DNA of 64,000 bases from Thioclava sp. GXIMD2076. GTDB lineage: Bacteria > Pseudomonadota > Alphaproteobacteria > Rhodobacterales > Rhodobacteraceae. Under the pieces are notes generated by a model. That model made no database searches, was not told where the DNA came from, and saw nothing but the letters and a program-made list of their open reading frames with translations. The stretch covers positions 310,001 through 374,000 of the forward strand of contig NZ_CP149932.1 in NCBI RefSeq assembly GCF_037949795.1, written 5' to 3'. Position numbers and translations under genes: made by a program. Positions 17,914 to 27,900 of the stretch are shown piece after piece. The stretch's first letter is position 1. Every line of letters starts with the position of its first letter.

Positions 17914-19461
17914 ATGAAGGCAGGACGGTTGGTCAGGGGTTTCCTGACCGTAGGCCTCTGGACGCTGGGCAGCCGCGTTCTGGGCTTTGTGCGCGATATG
18001 ATGATGGCGGCCTACCTTGGCACAGGACCGGTGGCCGAGGCCTTCATGGTCGCGTTTTCCCTGCCCAACATGTTCCGCCGCTTCTTTGCCGAGGGCGCGT
18101 TCAACATGGCTTTCGTGCCGATGTTCGCCAAACGCGTGGAGGCGGGTGAGGACCCGCATGGCCTTGCGCGCGACGCGTTCAAGGGGCTCTTTGCCGTCCT
18201 CTTCCTCTTCACGATCATCGGCACGATCGCCATGCCGTGGCTGGTCTGGGCGATGGCTGCGGGCTTTGCGGGAGATGCACGGTTCGACATGGCCGTGGAT
18301 TTCGGCAGGATCACCTTCATCTATATCCTCTTCGTCTCGCTTGTGGCGCTTTTATCGGGCATTCTCAACACGTTCGGGAAATTCACCGAGGCCTCTATCG
18401 TCCCGATCCTGATGAATGTGATGTTCATCCTCGCGATGATGGCGGCCAATTACGCGGGCTGGGATATGGGCACCACGCTGGCCTGGACAGTGCCTGCCAC
18501 GGGGGTCGTGCAGTTCGGATTTGCATGGGTTGCGGCGCGCAAGCTGGGCTATACGCTCCTGCCCGGCCGTCCGCGCATGACGCCGGAACTCAAGCGCCTC
18601 TTGGTCATCGCGGGCCCCGCCGTTCTGGCCGGTGGCGTGGTGCAGATCAACCTGCTGGTCGGGCGTCAGGTGGCGTCCTTTACCGAAGGCGCCGTGGCAT
18701 GGCTGAGCTATGCCGACCGTCTCTACCAGCTGCCTCTGGGCGTAGTGGGCATCGCCATCGGCACGGTGCTTCTGCCCACCCTCTCGCGCCATCTGCGCGC
18801 GGGCGAGGAGGCGGAGGGCCGCGAGAGTTTCTCGCGCGGGGCCGAGTTCGCGCTGTTTCTCACCCTGCCCTCGGCGGTAGCGCTGGTTGTGATCGCACCG
18901 CAGCTGATCTCGGTGCTTTATGACCGTGGCGCGTGGCGGGCCGAGGATACGGTGGCCACCGCTCTGGTGCTCGCGATCTATGGCGTGGGACTGCCCGCTT
19001 TCGTGCTGCAAAAAGTGCTGCAACCGGTGTTCTATGCCCGCGAGGACACCCGCCGCCCCTTCCATTACGCCGTCGTCTCGATGGTGGTGAATGCCGTGGC
19101 CGCGATCGGCCTTATGCCGCTGATCGGGTTCTCCGCTGCCGCTCTGGGCACCACGATCTCGGGCTGGGTCATGCTCGGCCAGCTCTGGTGGGGCGCACGC
19201 AATCTGGGCAAGGCAGCGCGCCCCGATGCGCGTTTCTGGAAGAGCCTGTGGAAAATCGCCGTTGCCTGCGCGGTGATGGGGGTGCAGCTCGTCTATACCG
19301 CCCGCTGGCTTGCGCCCATGCTGGCCGATCATGGCGCACGCTGGGGGGCCTTGGGGATCCTGTGCGGCTCGGGCATCGTGGTCTATTTCGCGGTTGCGGG
19401 GCTCTTGGGCATTTTCGGGCTGGCCGAGTTCAAGGCCAATCTGCGCCGCCGCAGGAAGTAA
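17914..19461 (+). CDS. murJ: Lipid II flippase MurJ
   Basis: A 515-residue polytopic membrane protein (about 14 helices) of the MOP/MviN family that moves lipid II across the inner membrane for peptidoglycan assembly. The N-terminal SRVLGFVRDMMMAAYLG and the loop NMFRRFFAEGAFNMAFVPMF are highly characteristic. VLQKVLQPVFYAREDTRRPF is typical of the TM9-10 region. The start ATG 17914 follows GAAGG and gives a short cytoplasmic N-terminus; upstream Met codons lie inside glnD. The glnD-murJ pair is a common alphaproteobacterial arrangement and is probably one transcript. Confidence 0.97.
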   Translation: MKAGRLVRGFLTVGLWTLGSRVLGFVRDMMMAAYLGTGPVAEAFMVAFSLPNMFRRFFAEGAFNMAFVPMFAKRVEAGEDPHGLARDAFKGLFAVLFLFTIIGTIAMPWLVWAMAAGFAGDARFDMAVDFGRITFIYILFVSLVALLSGILNTFGKFTEASIVPILMNVMFILAMMAANYAGWDMGTTLAWTVPATGVVQFGFAWVAARKLGYTLLPGRPRMTPELKRLLVIAGPAVLAGGVVQINLLVGRQVASFTEGAVAWLSYADRLYQLPLGVVGIAIGTVLLPTLSRHLRAGEEAEGRESFSRGAEFALFLTLPSAVALVVIAPQLISVLYDRGAWRAEDTVATALVLAIYGVGLPAFVLQKVLQPVFYAREDTRRPFHYAVVSMVVNAVAAIGLMPLIGFSAAALGTTISGWVMLGQLWWGARNLGKAARPDARFWKSLWKIAVACAVMGVQLVYTARWLAPMLADHGARWGALGILCGSGIVVYFAVAGLLGIFGLAEFKANLRRRRK

Positions 19462-19463
19462 TC

Positions 19464-19500
19464 AAACGGAAACGGCGCCCCGCGAGGCGCCGTTACGTTT
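19464..19500. terminator. Bidirectional terminator between murJ and the rhomboid-like gene
   Basis: An inner 9-base stem (19471-19479 with 19486-19494, loop CCGCGA) is extended by an outer AAACG/CGTTT pair. It lies between two convergent genes. Confidence 0.6.
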
Positions 19501-19505
19501 GACCA

Positions 19506-20189
19506 TCAGCGCCGGTTGCGCAGCTTGGCCAGCACCCGTCCCCAGCCACCGGGCGACACGAAGAAGCTGACCACGAAGCCCACGATGAAGCCCGAAAGGT
19601 CCGCGATCCATTGATCGGTGCCACCGAAGATCAGGCTGAACAGGAGCTGGATCCCCATCAGGAACCCGATCAGCTGGAAGGCCTGCATCCGGTTGCCACG
19701 GGTCGCGCCCAGATAGGTCCACTGGATGAAGCTGAACGCCCCGATCAGCCCGTAGGCCGCCGGATAGCCGCCATAGAGCGCGCCTTGGGTAAAGGGCAGC
19801 GCGGTATAGATCAGCGCCGCCAGAATGGAGGAGGCAAAGAACACCACAGCCACCGCCCAGCCACGGAAGACCTCGCCCACCATCTTGCCAAGCGCCAGAA
19901 TGAAGACCAGCACGAAAGCCGCATGGGTGAAGCTGCCATGGACAAACGGATAGGTCACCACCCGTGCCATCTGGCGCCACGGATGCACCCCCGCCTCCAT
20001 CATCGCCCGCATCAGGTTCGGGTCATAGGCAAAGCGCTGCAGCGCCTCGGCCCGCCAGACGACCCCGTTCTGGAACAGCCCCGCCTGCCCCAGCCCGAAC
20101 ATCAGCTCGCCGATGATGATGGGGGCGGCCAGAATCCAGACGATCGGCGGCAATTTGTTCAACGGGCCTTCATTGTAACCGGAGCGCAT
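19506..20189 (-). CDS. Rhomboid-fold membrane protein lacking catalytic residues (pseudo-rhomboid)
   Basis: A 227-residue protein with about six membrane helices. The rhomboid layout is recognisable: TYPFVHGSFTHA (His84, His89) in TM2, the YGLIGA segment of TM4 and a final SGFIVGF helix. The active residues are not in place. GxSG is replaced by GGYPAAYG with Tyr142 at the serine position, the TM6 histidine is replaced by Asp197 (DLSGF), and the oxyanion Asn of TM2 is replaced by Val. It is therefore more likely an iRhom/Derlin-like non-protease than an intramembrane protease. The start at 20189 was chosen for AAGGAA five bases upstream; the frame stays open further upstream. It converges on murJ. 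Confidence 0.8.
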   Translation of the reverse strand: MRSGYNEGPLNKLPPIVWILAAPIIIGELMFGLGQAGLFQNGVVWRAEALQRFAYDPNLMRAMMEAGVHPWRQMARVVTYPFVHGSFTHAAFVLVFILALGKMVGEVFRGWAVAVVFFASSILAALIYTALPFTQGALYGGYPAAYGLIGAFSFIQWTYLGATRGNRMQAFQLIGFLMGIQLLFSLIFGGTDQWIADLSGFIVGFVVSFFVSPGGWGRVLAKLRNRR

Positions 20190-20358
20190 GCGGGTTCCTT
20201 CACTTGGGTTGCGCCAGAATATGGGGCGCAGGAGCCGCCCCTTCAACATATCGGAGGCGGATATCAGGGTAAGGACGGGGCCAGACATTGATCCCCGCCG
20301 GATTTGGGGATAAGCGAGCAAGGACGATATTACCAGCCTGCATGCAGGGGAGCCTCAG

Positions 20359-21411
20359 ATGAGCGATACGACCGTAACCCCGCCCGAAACGCCGAATGCG
20401 AATTTCACGCCGCGGATCTTCTCCGGCATCCAGCCGTCCGGCAACCTGACGCTGGGCAACTATCTTGGTGCCCTCAAGCGTTTTGCCCAGAAGCAGGATG
20501 AGGGGATCGAGACGATCTACTGTCTCGTGGACATGCATGCGATCACCGTCTGGCAGGACCCCGAGGCACTGCGCCGCCAGACCCGCGAGGCTGCTGCCGC
20601 CTTCATCGCCTCGGGCGTGGATCCGTCAAAATCGATCCTCTTCAACCAGTCCCAGGTCGGCGCCCATGCCGAGCTGGCATGGCTCTTCAACTGCACCGCG
20701 CGTCTGGGCTGGATGAACCGGATGACCCAGTTCAAGGACAAGGCCGGCAAGAATGCCGAGAAGGCCTCGCTGGGCCTTTACGCCTATCCTGCGCTGATGG
20801 CTGCCGATATCCTGCTCTATCATGCCACGATGGTGCCGGTGGGCGAGGACCAGAAGCAGCATGTCGAACTGACCCGCGACATCGCCAACAAGTTCAACCA
20901 TGATTTCGGTGTCGACTTCTTCCCCGAGCCCGAGCCGCTGATCGAGGGGGCTGCCACCCGCGTCATGAGCCTGCGCGACGGCTCGAAGAAGATGTCGAAA
21001 TCCGACCCCTCGGATGCTTCGCGCATCAATCTGACCGATGATGCCGACACCATCGCCAAGAAATTTCGCAAGGCCCGCACCGATGCCGAGCCGCTTCCGG
21101 AAACGGTCGAGGGCCTGTCGGAGCGCCCCGAGGCCCGCAATCTGGTCAATATCTACGCGGCCCTCGCCGATATGACCGCGGCGCAGGTGGTGGCGGAATT
21201 CGCAGGCAAGGGCTTTGGCGATTTCAAACCGGCTCTGGCCGATCTTGCGGTCGAGAAGCTCGCGCCCATCTCCACCGAGATGAAACGCCTGATGGATGAT
21301 GTGACAGAGATCGACCGGATCCTTGGTCACGGGGCCGAGCAGGCCGATGCCATCGCGCGCCCGATCGTCGAGAAAACCTATAACATCATGGGCATGGTGC
21401 GCTCGCGTTGA
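20359..21411 (+). CDS. trpS: Tryptophanyl-tRNA synthetase
   Basis: A 350-residue class Ic aminoacyl-tRNA synthetase charging tRNA-Trp. The HIGH-type motif appears as [14 protein letters not shown] near residues 29-42 and the KMSKS loop as KKMSKSDPS (about 211-219). DMHAIT and [19 protein letters not shown] are typical active-site and dimer segments. Length is slightly above the E. coli enzyme because of a short N-terminal extension. AGGGGAG lies upstream of the ATG. No tryptophan-codon leader peptide is seen in the 169-base upstream region. Confidence 0.97.
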   Translation: MSDTTVTPPETPNANFTPRIFSGIQPSGNLTLGNYLGALKRFAQKQDEGIETIYCLVDMHAITVWQDPEALRRQTREAAAAFIASGVDPSKSILFNQSQVGAHAELAWLFNCTARLGWMNRMTQFKDKAGKNAEKASLGLYAYPALMAADILLYHATMVPVGEDQKQHVELTRDIANKFNHDFGVDFFPEPEPLIEGAATRVMSLRDGSKKMSKSDPSDASRINLTDDADTIAKKFRKARTDAEPLPETVEGLSERPEARNLVNIYAALADMTAAQVVAEFAGKGFGDFKPALADLAVEKLAPISTEMKRLMDDVTEIDRILGHGAEQADAIARPIVEKTYNIMGMVRSR

Positions 21412-21420
21412 TCTTTTCCG

Positions 21421-21475
21421 GGTTACGGGCCGCACCGGCCCGTAACCGCGGGAGAACGGGGGCTCGATGCCCCCG
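21421..21475 (+). terminator. Tandem perfect hairpins between trpS and ispH
   Basis: The first stem is 11 bases (21421-21431 with 21437-21447) and the second 7 bases (21457-21463 with 21469-21475). Neither has a U-tract. They may form a Rho-dependent stop or an RNA-stability element after trpS. Confidence 0.35.
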
Positions 21476-21547
21476 AAGCCCGCACCCCCTTGGCAGAGCC
21501 CGCCATCCTGCCTACCTTCAAGCCTAAAGGCCCCAAAGGACATCTCC

Positions 21548-22495
21548 ATGAAACAGCCGCTCAACCTCTATCTCGCCGCCCCCCGCGGCTTCTGCGCCGG
21601 CGTGGACCGCGCGATCAAGATCGTGGAAATGGCTTTGGAGAAATGGGGCGCACCGGTCTATGTCCGCCACGAGATCGTCCATAATAAATTCGTCGTCGAC
21701 AGCCTGCGCGACAAGGGCGCGGTCTTTGTCGAGGAACTCGATGAATGCCCCGATGATCGCCCCGTGATCTTCTCGGCCCATGGCGTGCCCAAAGCCGTGC
21801 CCGCCGAGGCCGCACGCCGCGAGATGGTCTACGTGGATGCCACATGCCCGCTAGTCTCGAAGGTCCATATCGAGGCCGAGCGCCATCACGCCGCAGGCCT
21901 CCAGATGATCATGATCGGCCATGCCGGCCATCCCGAGGTTCTGGGCACCATGGGCCAGCTGCCCGAGGGCGAGGTCCTGCTGGTGGAAACCGAGGCCGAC
22001 GTGCCCCATCTCGCCCCGCGCGACCCGAAGGCGCTGGCCTTCATCACCCAGACCACGCTCTCGGTCGATGATACCGCAGGCATCGTGGCAGCATTGCAAA
22101 AGCGCTTCCCCGCCATTGTCGGCCCCGCCAAGGAAGACATCTGCTACGCCACCACCAACCGTCAGGCCGCGGTCAAGGCCATCGCGCCGAAGATCGACGC
22201 GCTGCTGGTGATCGGCGCGCCCAACTCGTCCAATTCGCGCCGCCTCGTCGAGGTCGGCACCTCCGAGGGCTGCGCCTATAGCCAGCTTGTCCAGCGCGCC
22301 GCCGATATCGACTGGCGCGCGCTTGACGGCATCACCTCCATCGGCATCACCGCCGGTGCCTCGGCGCCCGAAGTGCTGATCAACGAGGTGATCGACGCTT
22401 TCCGCGACCGCTATGACGTGACCGTCGAACAGGTGGAAACCGCGCAGGAACGGGTCGAGTTCAAAGTCCCCCGCGTGCTGCGCGAAACCGCCTGA
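21548..22495 (+). CDS. ispH: 4-hydroxy-3-methylbut-2-enyl diphosphate reductase
   Basis: A 315-residue [4Fe-4S] enzyme making IPP and DMAPP in the last step of the MEP isoprenoid pathway. The three cluster cysteines are Cys16 (PRGFCAGV), Cys100 (DATCPL) and Cys199 ([10 protein letters not shown]), matching the spacing of the E. coli enzyme. Active-site His and Glu lie in the usual places (FSAHGV and [13 protein letters not shown] region). The start is ATG 21548 because AAAGGA lies eight bases upstream; an in-frame ATG at 21467 would add a Pro-rich tail not typical of the family. The stop overlaps the start of the next gene by one base. Confidence 0.97.
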   Translation: MKQPLNLYLAAPRGFCAGVDRAIKIVEMALEKWGAPVYVRHEIVHNKFVVDSLRDKGAVFVEELDECPDDRPVIFSAHGVPKAVPAEAARREMVYVDATCPLVSKVHIEAERHHAAGLQMIMIGHAGHPEVLGTMGQLPEGEVLLVETEADVPHLAPRDPKALAFITQTTLSVDDTAGIVAALQKRFPAIVGPAKEDICYATTNRQAAVKAIAPKIDALLVIGAPNSSNSRRLVEVGTSEGCAYSQLVQRAADIDWRALDGITSIGITAGASAPEVLINEVIDAFRDRYDVTVEQVETAQERVEFKVPRVLRETA

Positions 22496-22914
22496 TGCGC
22501 GCGCCCGGCATCGGCGCGCCCCGCCGCGCCCTCGCCCTGAGCGCCCTTCTCTGCCTGCCACTGGTCTGGGCCGTGATCGCCACCCGCGACGGGCGGCTGA
22601 CCCTGCCCGTCTCCACCACGCCCCGCGACATCGCCGCCTTCTGGGCTCTGGTCCTGCTGGCGCTCTGGGCCTTCCGCGCCGCCCGAAGGATGCAGGCCAG
22701 CACCTCCATCTTGCTCGCCCATACCCTGCCCCTCTTTGCGACCATCGCGGCCATACGCGCGGGGATGCCGGTCATACAAAGCCTCTTTATTGCCCATCTG
22801 GTCACGCTCATCATCGACCTGATCCTGAAAAACCGCCGCCCCGGCGGGTGGGCTCGCCTGCGTCTGGGCGAATGCCTTCTGATCCTCGCCTGCCTCTACG
22901 CGCTGATCCCCTAA
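22495..22914 (+). CDS. Small polytopic membrane protein of unknown function
   Basis: A 139-residue hydrophobic protein with about four predicted membrane segments (roughly 12-28, 45-62, 70-88 and 90-110) and a basic loop ([13 protein letters not shown]). No enzymatic motif is visible. The ATG overlaps the ispH stop (TGATG), so it is translated from the ispH message, and rnhA follows after 85 bases. I do not recognise the family. Confidence 0.6.
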   Translation: MRAPGIGAPRRALALSALLCLPLVWAVIATRDGRLTLPVSTTPRDIAAFWALVLLALWAFRAARRMQASTSILLAHTLPLFATIAAIRAGMPVIQSLFIAHLVTLIIDLILKNRRPGGWARLRLGECLLILACLYALIP

Positions 22915-22999
22915 GTCCTCCGGACCAAGCGCCTCCGCACCAAGCTCCCTCTGGACCACGCGTAGCCAAGCCGCTACACCCGCGCCAAAGGAGATCCCC

Positions 23000-23458
23000 A
23001 TGCCCGATCTATTCGCCTATACCGACGGAGCCTGCTCCGGCAATCCCGGCCCCGGGGGCTGGGGGGTTCTGATGCTGGCCAAGAACGGCGAGACGATCCT
23101 CAAAGAACGCACGCTCGAAGGCGGCGAAGCAGAGACCACCAATAACCGCATGGAGCTTCTGGCGGCAATCTCGGCGCTCGAAACCCTCGCCCGACCTTCA
23201 AAGATCACCATCATCACCGATAGCGCCTATGTGAAAAACGGGGTGACCGGCTGGATCCACGGCTGGAAGCGCAATGGCTGGAAGACCGCCGCCAAAAAGC
23301 CTGTAAAAAATGTCGATCTCTGGCAACGGCTCGACGAGGCCCAAGCCCGCCATGAGGTGACATGGGAATGGATCAAGGGCCATGCGGGCCACCCCGAAAA
23401 CGAGCGGGCCGACGAGCTGGCCCGTTCCGGCATGGCCCCGTTCAAACCGTCGAAATAA
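23000..23458 (+). CDS. rnhA: Ribonuclease HI
   Basis: A 152-residue RNase H that cleaves RNA in RNA-DNA hybrids (R-loops, Okazaki primers). The four acidic active-site residues are visible: Asp9 ([11 protein letters not shown]), Glu52 (NNRMELLA), Asp74 (ITDSAYV) and Asp138 (ERADELA), with the catalytic His in GHAGHPENE. The basic handle segment [17 protein letters not shown] is present, as in the E. coli enzyme. AAAGGAG lies upstream of the ATG. Confidence 0.97.
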   Translation: MPDLFAYTDGACSGNPGPGGWGVLMLAKNGETILKERTLEGGEAETTNNRMELLAAISALETLARPSKITIITDSAYVKNGVTGWIHGWKRNGWKTAAKKPVKNVDLWQRLDEAQARHEVTWEWIKGHAGHPENERADELARSGMAPFKPSK

Positions 23459-23483
23459 CGCGAAACACCCGCCAAGGGGCGCC

Positions 23484-23509
23484 GCGCAGGCCCCGCATAG
23501 GGCCTGCGC
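23484..23509 (+). terminator. Hairpin after rnhA
   Basis: A perfect 10-base stem, GCGCAGGCCC with GGGCCTGCGC, has a 6-base loop. There is no U-run, so the terminator call is tentative. It lies between convergent rnhA and lrgB. Confidence 0.35.
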
Positions 23510-23556
23510 CGTAAGTATATCTTGCGCTGTCCCGCAGGGGCGGCGCACCGCTTGGC

Positions 23557-24273
23557 CTAGAAAAACCAGCCCATCACCAGAGGCGCGATGATCGCCGTCA
23601 GGATCGCGTTCAGCCCCATCCCGATCGAGGCAAAGGCCCCCGCCTGCTCATGCACCTGAAAGGCCCGCGCCGTGCCGATCCCGTGGGCGGCCACCCCTGT
23701 GGCCAGCCCCCGCGCTCGCCAGTCGCGCACCCCGATCAGGTTCAGCAAAGGCGAGACGATGATCGCGCCGATCATCCCCGTCAGCAGCACCAGCGCTGCC
23801 GTCAGCGTGGGCTCGCCGCCCATCCGCTCGCTGATCCCGATGGCCACCGGTGCGGTGGCCGATTTCGGCGCCAGCGTTGCCAGCAGCACATGATCGGCCC
23901 CCAAAGCCCAGGCAATCCCCAAGGCCGAGAAAATCGCCACGAAACTGCCCACCACGAGCCCCACCGCGATCGGAAGCCATGTCTTGCGGATCTCGCGGCG
24001 ATTGGCATAGAGCGGCACCGCAAGGCACACGGTTGCCGGTCCCAGCATGAAATGCACGAATTGCGCGCCCTCGAAATACTGGTCATAGGGGGTACCGGTC
24101 AGCGTGAGCAGCCCCCCCAGCAACACCACCGCAATCGCCACCGGATTGGCCCATGGCTGTCGCCCCGAGGCGCGGAAGATCGCATCGCCCGCCCAATAGG
24201 CAAAGAGCGTGGCACAGAGCCACAGAAGCGGCTGCGAGGCGAGATAGGACCAGATGGTGGACGGATCACTCAT
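23557..24273 (-). CDS. lrgB: LrgB/CidB family membrane protein
   Basis: A 238-residue polytopic protein of the LrgB family (YohK-like), paired with LrgA. Typical segments are GTPYDQYFEGAQFVHFMLGPATVCLAVPLY (here near 60-88), LAPKSATAPVAIGIS and AAHGIGTARAF. In staphylococci CidAB/LrgAB modulate autolysis and overflow metabolism. In Gram-negatives the family has been linked to pyruvate or glycolate transport, so holin-like function should not be assumed. It overlaps lrgA by eight bases. Confidence 0.9.
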   Translation of the reverse strand: MSDPSTIWSYLASQPLLWLCATLFAYWAGDAIFRASGRQPWANPVAIAVVLLGGLLTLTGTPYDQYFEGAQFVHFMLGPATVCLAVPLYANRREIRKTWLPIAVGLVVGSFVAIFSALGIAWALGADHVLLATLAPKSATAPVAIGISERMGGEPTLTAALVLLTGMIGAIIVSPLLNLIGVRDWRARGLATGVAAHGIGTARAFQVHEQAGAFASIGMGLNAILTAIIAPLVMGWFF

Positions 24274-24622
24274 TGCCCGCCCCCTTCGTCAGCCGCAGCG
24301 TGACGGCAAAGGCCGCAGCCCCCGCCACAAGTGCCAGCGCGGTCGACAGCACCAGCGATAGCCCCAGCGCCAGACCATGGCTCATCAGAGTCGGGATATG
24401 GGCCACCACCCCGACCCCGATCGGCACGAAGAGAAGCGACAGATGCGACAGGAGCCCCTTGGCCGTGGGCTGCACCACCTCGCGCAGACGCGCCGAGGCA
24501 AAGAACGACGCCAGCATGAAGATCATGCCCAGGACAGGCCCCGGAAGCGGCAGGCCGAGCCCGCGCGAGAGCACCTCTCCGACGAGCTGGAATAACAGAA
24601 TGAAAGCAAAGGCAGCGACCAT
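24266..24622 (-). CDS. lrgA: CidA/LrgA family membrane protein
   Basis: A 118-residue protein with four predicted helices. It has the family signature LLFQLVGEVLSRGLGLPLPGPVLGM and the second-half LSLLFVPIGVGVVAH. The start was set at ATG 24622, preceded by GGAGGG four bases upstream; the open frame continues upstream to 24802 but that extension is not family-like. It is co-transcribed with lrgB and divergent from smc. Confidence 0.9.
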   Translation of the reverse strand: MVAAFAFILLFQLVGEVLSRGLGLPLPGPVLGMIFMLASFFASARLREVVQPTAKGLLSHLSLLFVPIGVGVVAHIPTLMSHGLALGLSLVLSTALALVAGAAAFAVTLRLTKGAGNE

Positions 24623-24900
24623 AATCCCTCCGGTGTGCAAAACCGTGAATACCTGTCCTCCCGCAGCGTCGGTATGGCACCGCCATCCCGTCTCCACAAG
24701 GTCCGGACAACTCGAACCAATACACAGCCCCGCGATAAATGCGATAATCTGGGGATAAATCGGCCTTTCCCCGCGCGCGACTGTGTCTTTGAATTGACAC
24801 ATCGCGGATCGGCTGGGAAAAGGCGCCCAAATCCCGCGGCGGCATAGGCTGCGGGACAGATGCGCCCCCGCGCATGCCTGCCTTGGAAGGAATGGTGCCC
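24623..24900. other. Divergent intergenic region lrgA/smc
   Basis: A 278-base region without a supportable gene. It must hold the start signals of both lrgAB and smc. I see GGAGGG for lrgA and GGAAGG for smc but no clear -35/-10 pair. Confidence 0.4.
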
Positions 24901-27900
24901 TTGCGTTTCACCCGCTTGCGTCTGAACGGCTTCAAAAGCTTTGTCGACCCGACCGATCTCGTCATTCAGGACGGGCTGACAGGCGTGGTCGGCCCCAATG
25001 GCTGCGGCAAGTCGAACCTTCTGGAGGCTCTGCGCTGGGTGATGGGCGAACACCGTGCCTCGGCGATGCGCGGCGGCGGGATGGAAGACGTGATCTTTGC
25101 GGGCACCTCGACCCGCGGCGCGCGCAACTTTGCCGAGGTCGTGCTGCAGATCGACAACGAGGAACGCCTCGCGCCCTCGGGCTTCAACGACAGCGACCTG
25201 CTGGAGATCACCCGTCGCATCACCCGCGATGTAGGCTCGGCCTATAAGGTCAATACCAAGGACGTGCGCGCCCGCGACGTGCAGATGCTCTTTGCCGATG
25301 CGTCCACAGGGGCGCATTCGCCCGCGCTGGTGCGTCAGGGCCAGATCAACGAGCTGATCAACGCCAAACCCAAGGCCCGCCGCCGCATTCTCGAGGAGGC
25401 CGCGGGGATCTCGGGTCTCTACCAGCGGCGCCACGAGGCCGAGCTGCGGCTCAAGGCCACCGAGGCCAATCTCGAGCGGATCGATGATGTGATCGACCAG
25501 CTGGCCGGACAGCTCAACAGCCTGGCCCGTCAGGCGCGGCAGGCCGCGAAATACCGCCAGATCGGCGAGGAGTTGCGCCGCTCCGAGGGGATGCTCCTCT
25601 ATCGCCGCTGGCTCGAGGCAGACGAAACCCGTCAGGAGGCCGAGAAGGCCCTTTCCGCGATCATAGCCAATGCCGGCGTGGCCGAGCGCGCCGCCCGCGA
25701 CAGCGCCGAGTTGCGTGCCAACCTCGAAGAGATCCTGCCGCCCATGCGCGAGGAGGATACCGTGGCCACCGCCATTCTGCAGCGGCTCGTTCTCTCACAG
25801 GACCAGCTCTCGCAACAGGAAGCCCAGGCCCGCGGCCAGATCGAGACGCTCAAGGGCCGAATTGCCCAGATCGACCGCGACATGGAACGCGAGACCAGCC
25901 TCAACCGCGACGCGGGCGAGACGCTGGAGCGGCTGGAATACGAGCTGCGCCAGATCGCGCGCGACAGCGCCGGCCATGAGGAGGCGCTGGCCGCCGCCGA
26001 GGAGGCCGCCCAAGAGGCCGCCGAGATCGCGCGGGACCGCGAGGAGATCCTTGACCAGCTGACCGGCGATGTGGCCCAGCTGGCCGCCCGTCACCAGTCT
26101 GCCGAGCGGCAACTGGCCGACAGTCAGGCAAGCGCCGAACGCTTCGACCGTGCGGCCGCTACTGCCCGACTGAATGCAACGGAGGCCGAGGAAGCGCTGG
26201 CCGAGGTCAATAGCCGGATCGAGGCCGCGCAGGAAGCCGCCTCCGAGGCCACAGAGATGACCGATCAGGCCGAAGAGGCGCTCCATAGCGCCGATGATCT
26301 GCGTGGCACGCTGGAAACCCGCGAGGCCGAGGCGCGCGAGGCGCGCGCCGAGGCCGAAGGCGAGATGAGCGCGCTGAAATCCGAGGTCTCGGCCCTCACC
26401 CGGCTTCTGGACCGCGACGCCATGTCGGGCCCGCAGATCCTTGACCGGATTAGCGTCTCCAAAGGCTATGAGGCCGCCTTGGGCGCGGCTTTGGCCGATG
26501 ACCTGAACGCGCCCGAAGCGGCGGGAAATGCAGGCTCGGGTTGGCTGACCCTGCCCGATTATAGCGACGCACCTGCGCTCCCTGCAGGTCTGCAGGCACT
26601 CGCGCGCTATGTGCAGGCACCCGAGGCGCTCACCCGCCGTTTGAACCAGATCGGTGTGGTGGAAAGCTGGGATCAGGGCGATGCGCTCCACAAGGATCTG
26701 CGTCCCGGCCAGCGGATTGTCACGCTTGCGGGCGATCTCTGGCGCTGGGACGGGCTACGCGCGGGCGCCGAGGATGCGCCCTCTGCCGCGGCCCAACGCC
26801 TGCGCCAGCAGAACCGCTTGAGCGATCTGCGCGCCGATCTGGCCGTGGCCGAAGCCTCGACGCAATCCGCCGTGCGCAATCACGAACAGCTCAAACAGAA
26901 GCTTGCCGATGCCAATCTGGCCTATGCACGCGCCCGCGACACCCGCCGCGAGGCCGACAAGCGCCTCGCCGAGGCACAGCGCCTGATGTCCAAGGCCGAG
27001 GCCGACCGCTCGGTCACCGAAGGCCGTCTGGAAGCCGCCCGTCAGGCCGAGGGCCGCCATGCCGAGGAGGCCCGTGCCGCACGCGCGACCCTCGAGGAGG
27101 CACAGTCCGCGATCAATGCCCTGCCCGCCCTGTCGCGCGCCCGCGAGGAAATGGATCAGGTGAAGATCACGGTCGAGGCCGCGCGGATGACCATGCTCAC
27201 CCGCCGCTCGGCACAGGACGAGGTCCGCCGCGAAGGCGAGGCCCGCACCCGTCGCCACACAGAGATCACCGAGCAGCTGGGCGGCTGGAAGACCCGTCTG
27301 GCCACCGCCGAACGCCATGGGGCCGAGCTGGCCGAGCGCCGCGCCGAGGCGCTGGAGGAACTCGAGGAGGCTATGGCCCTGCCCGAGGAGCTGAACGAGC
27401 GCCGCGACGAACTGCGCGAGCAGATCCAGGAGGCGGAGGCGCGCAAATCCAAGGCTACCACCGCGCTTCAGGATGCCGAAAGCCGCCTGCGCACGGCCCA
27501 GACCGTCGAACGCGAGACGGAAAAACAGGCCTCCGAGATCCGCGAGGCCCGCGCGCGGGCCGAAACGCGCGTGGAGAGCGCCCGCGAGGCGCTGACGCTG
27601 GCCGTCGACTGGATCAGCGACGAGATGGATCTGGCCCCGGAGAGCCTGCTGAAATCCCTCGATATCGCGCCTGGGGATATGCCGACCATTGCCAAGCTGG
27701 AAAAGGCGGTGGCCGACCTCAAACGCGACCGCGATGCTTTGGGGGCGGTCAACCTGCGCGCCGAGGAAGACGCGCGAAGCATTCAGGAAGAACATGACAC
27801 GCTGTTCACCGAGAAAGGCGATCTGGAAGATGCCATCGCCAAGCTGCGCGGCGGCATCAACGGGCTCAACCGCGAGGGGCGCGAGCGCCTCCTGGCGGCC

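Noticed and set aside
24266..24802. Longer version of lrgA with 60 extra residues
   Set aside because: The extra part contains scattered Cys and Pro and no helix. GGAGGG stands right before the internal ATG at 24622.
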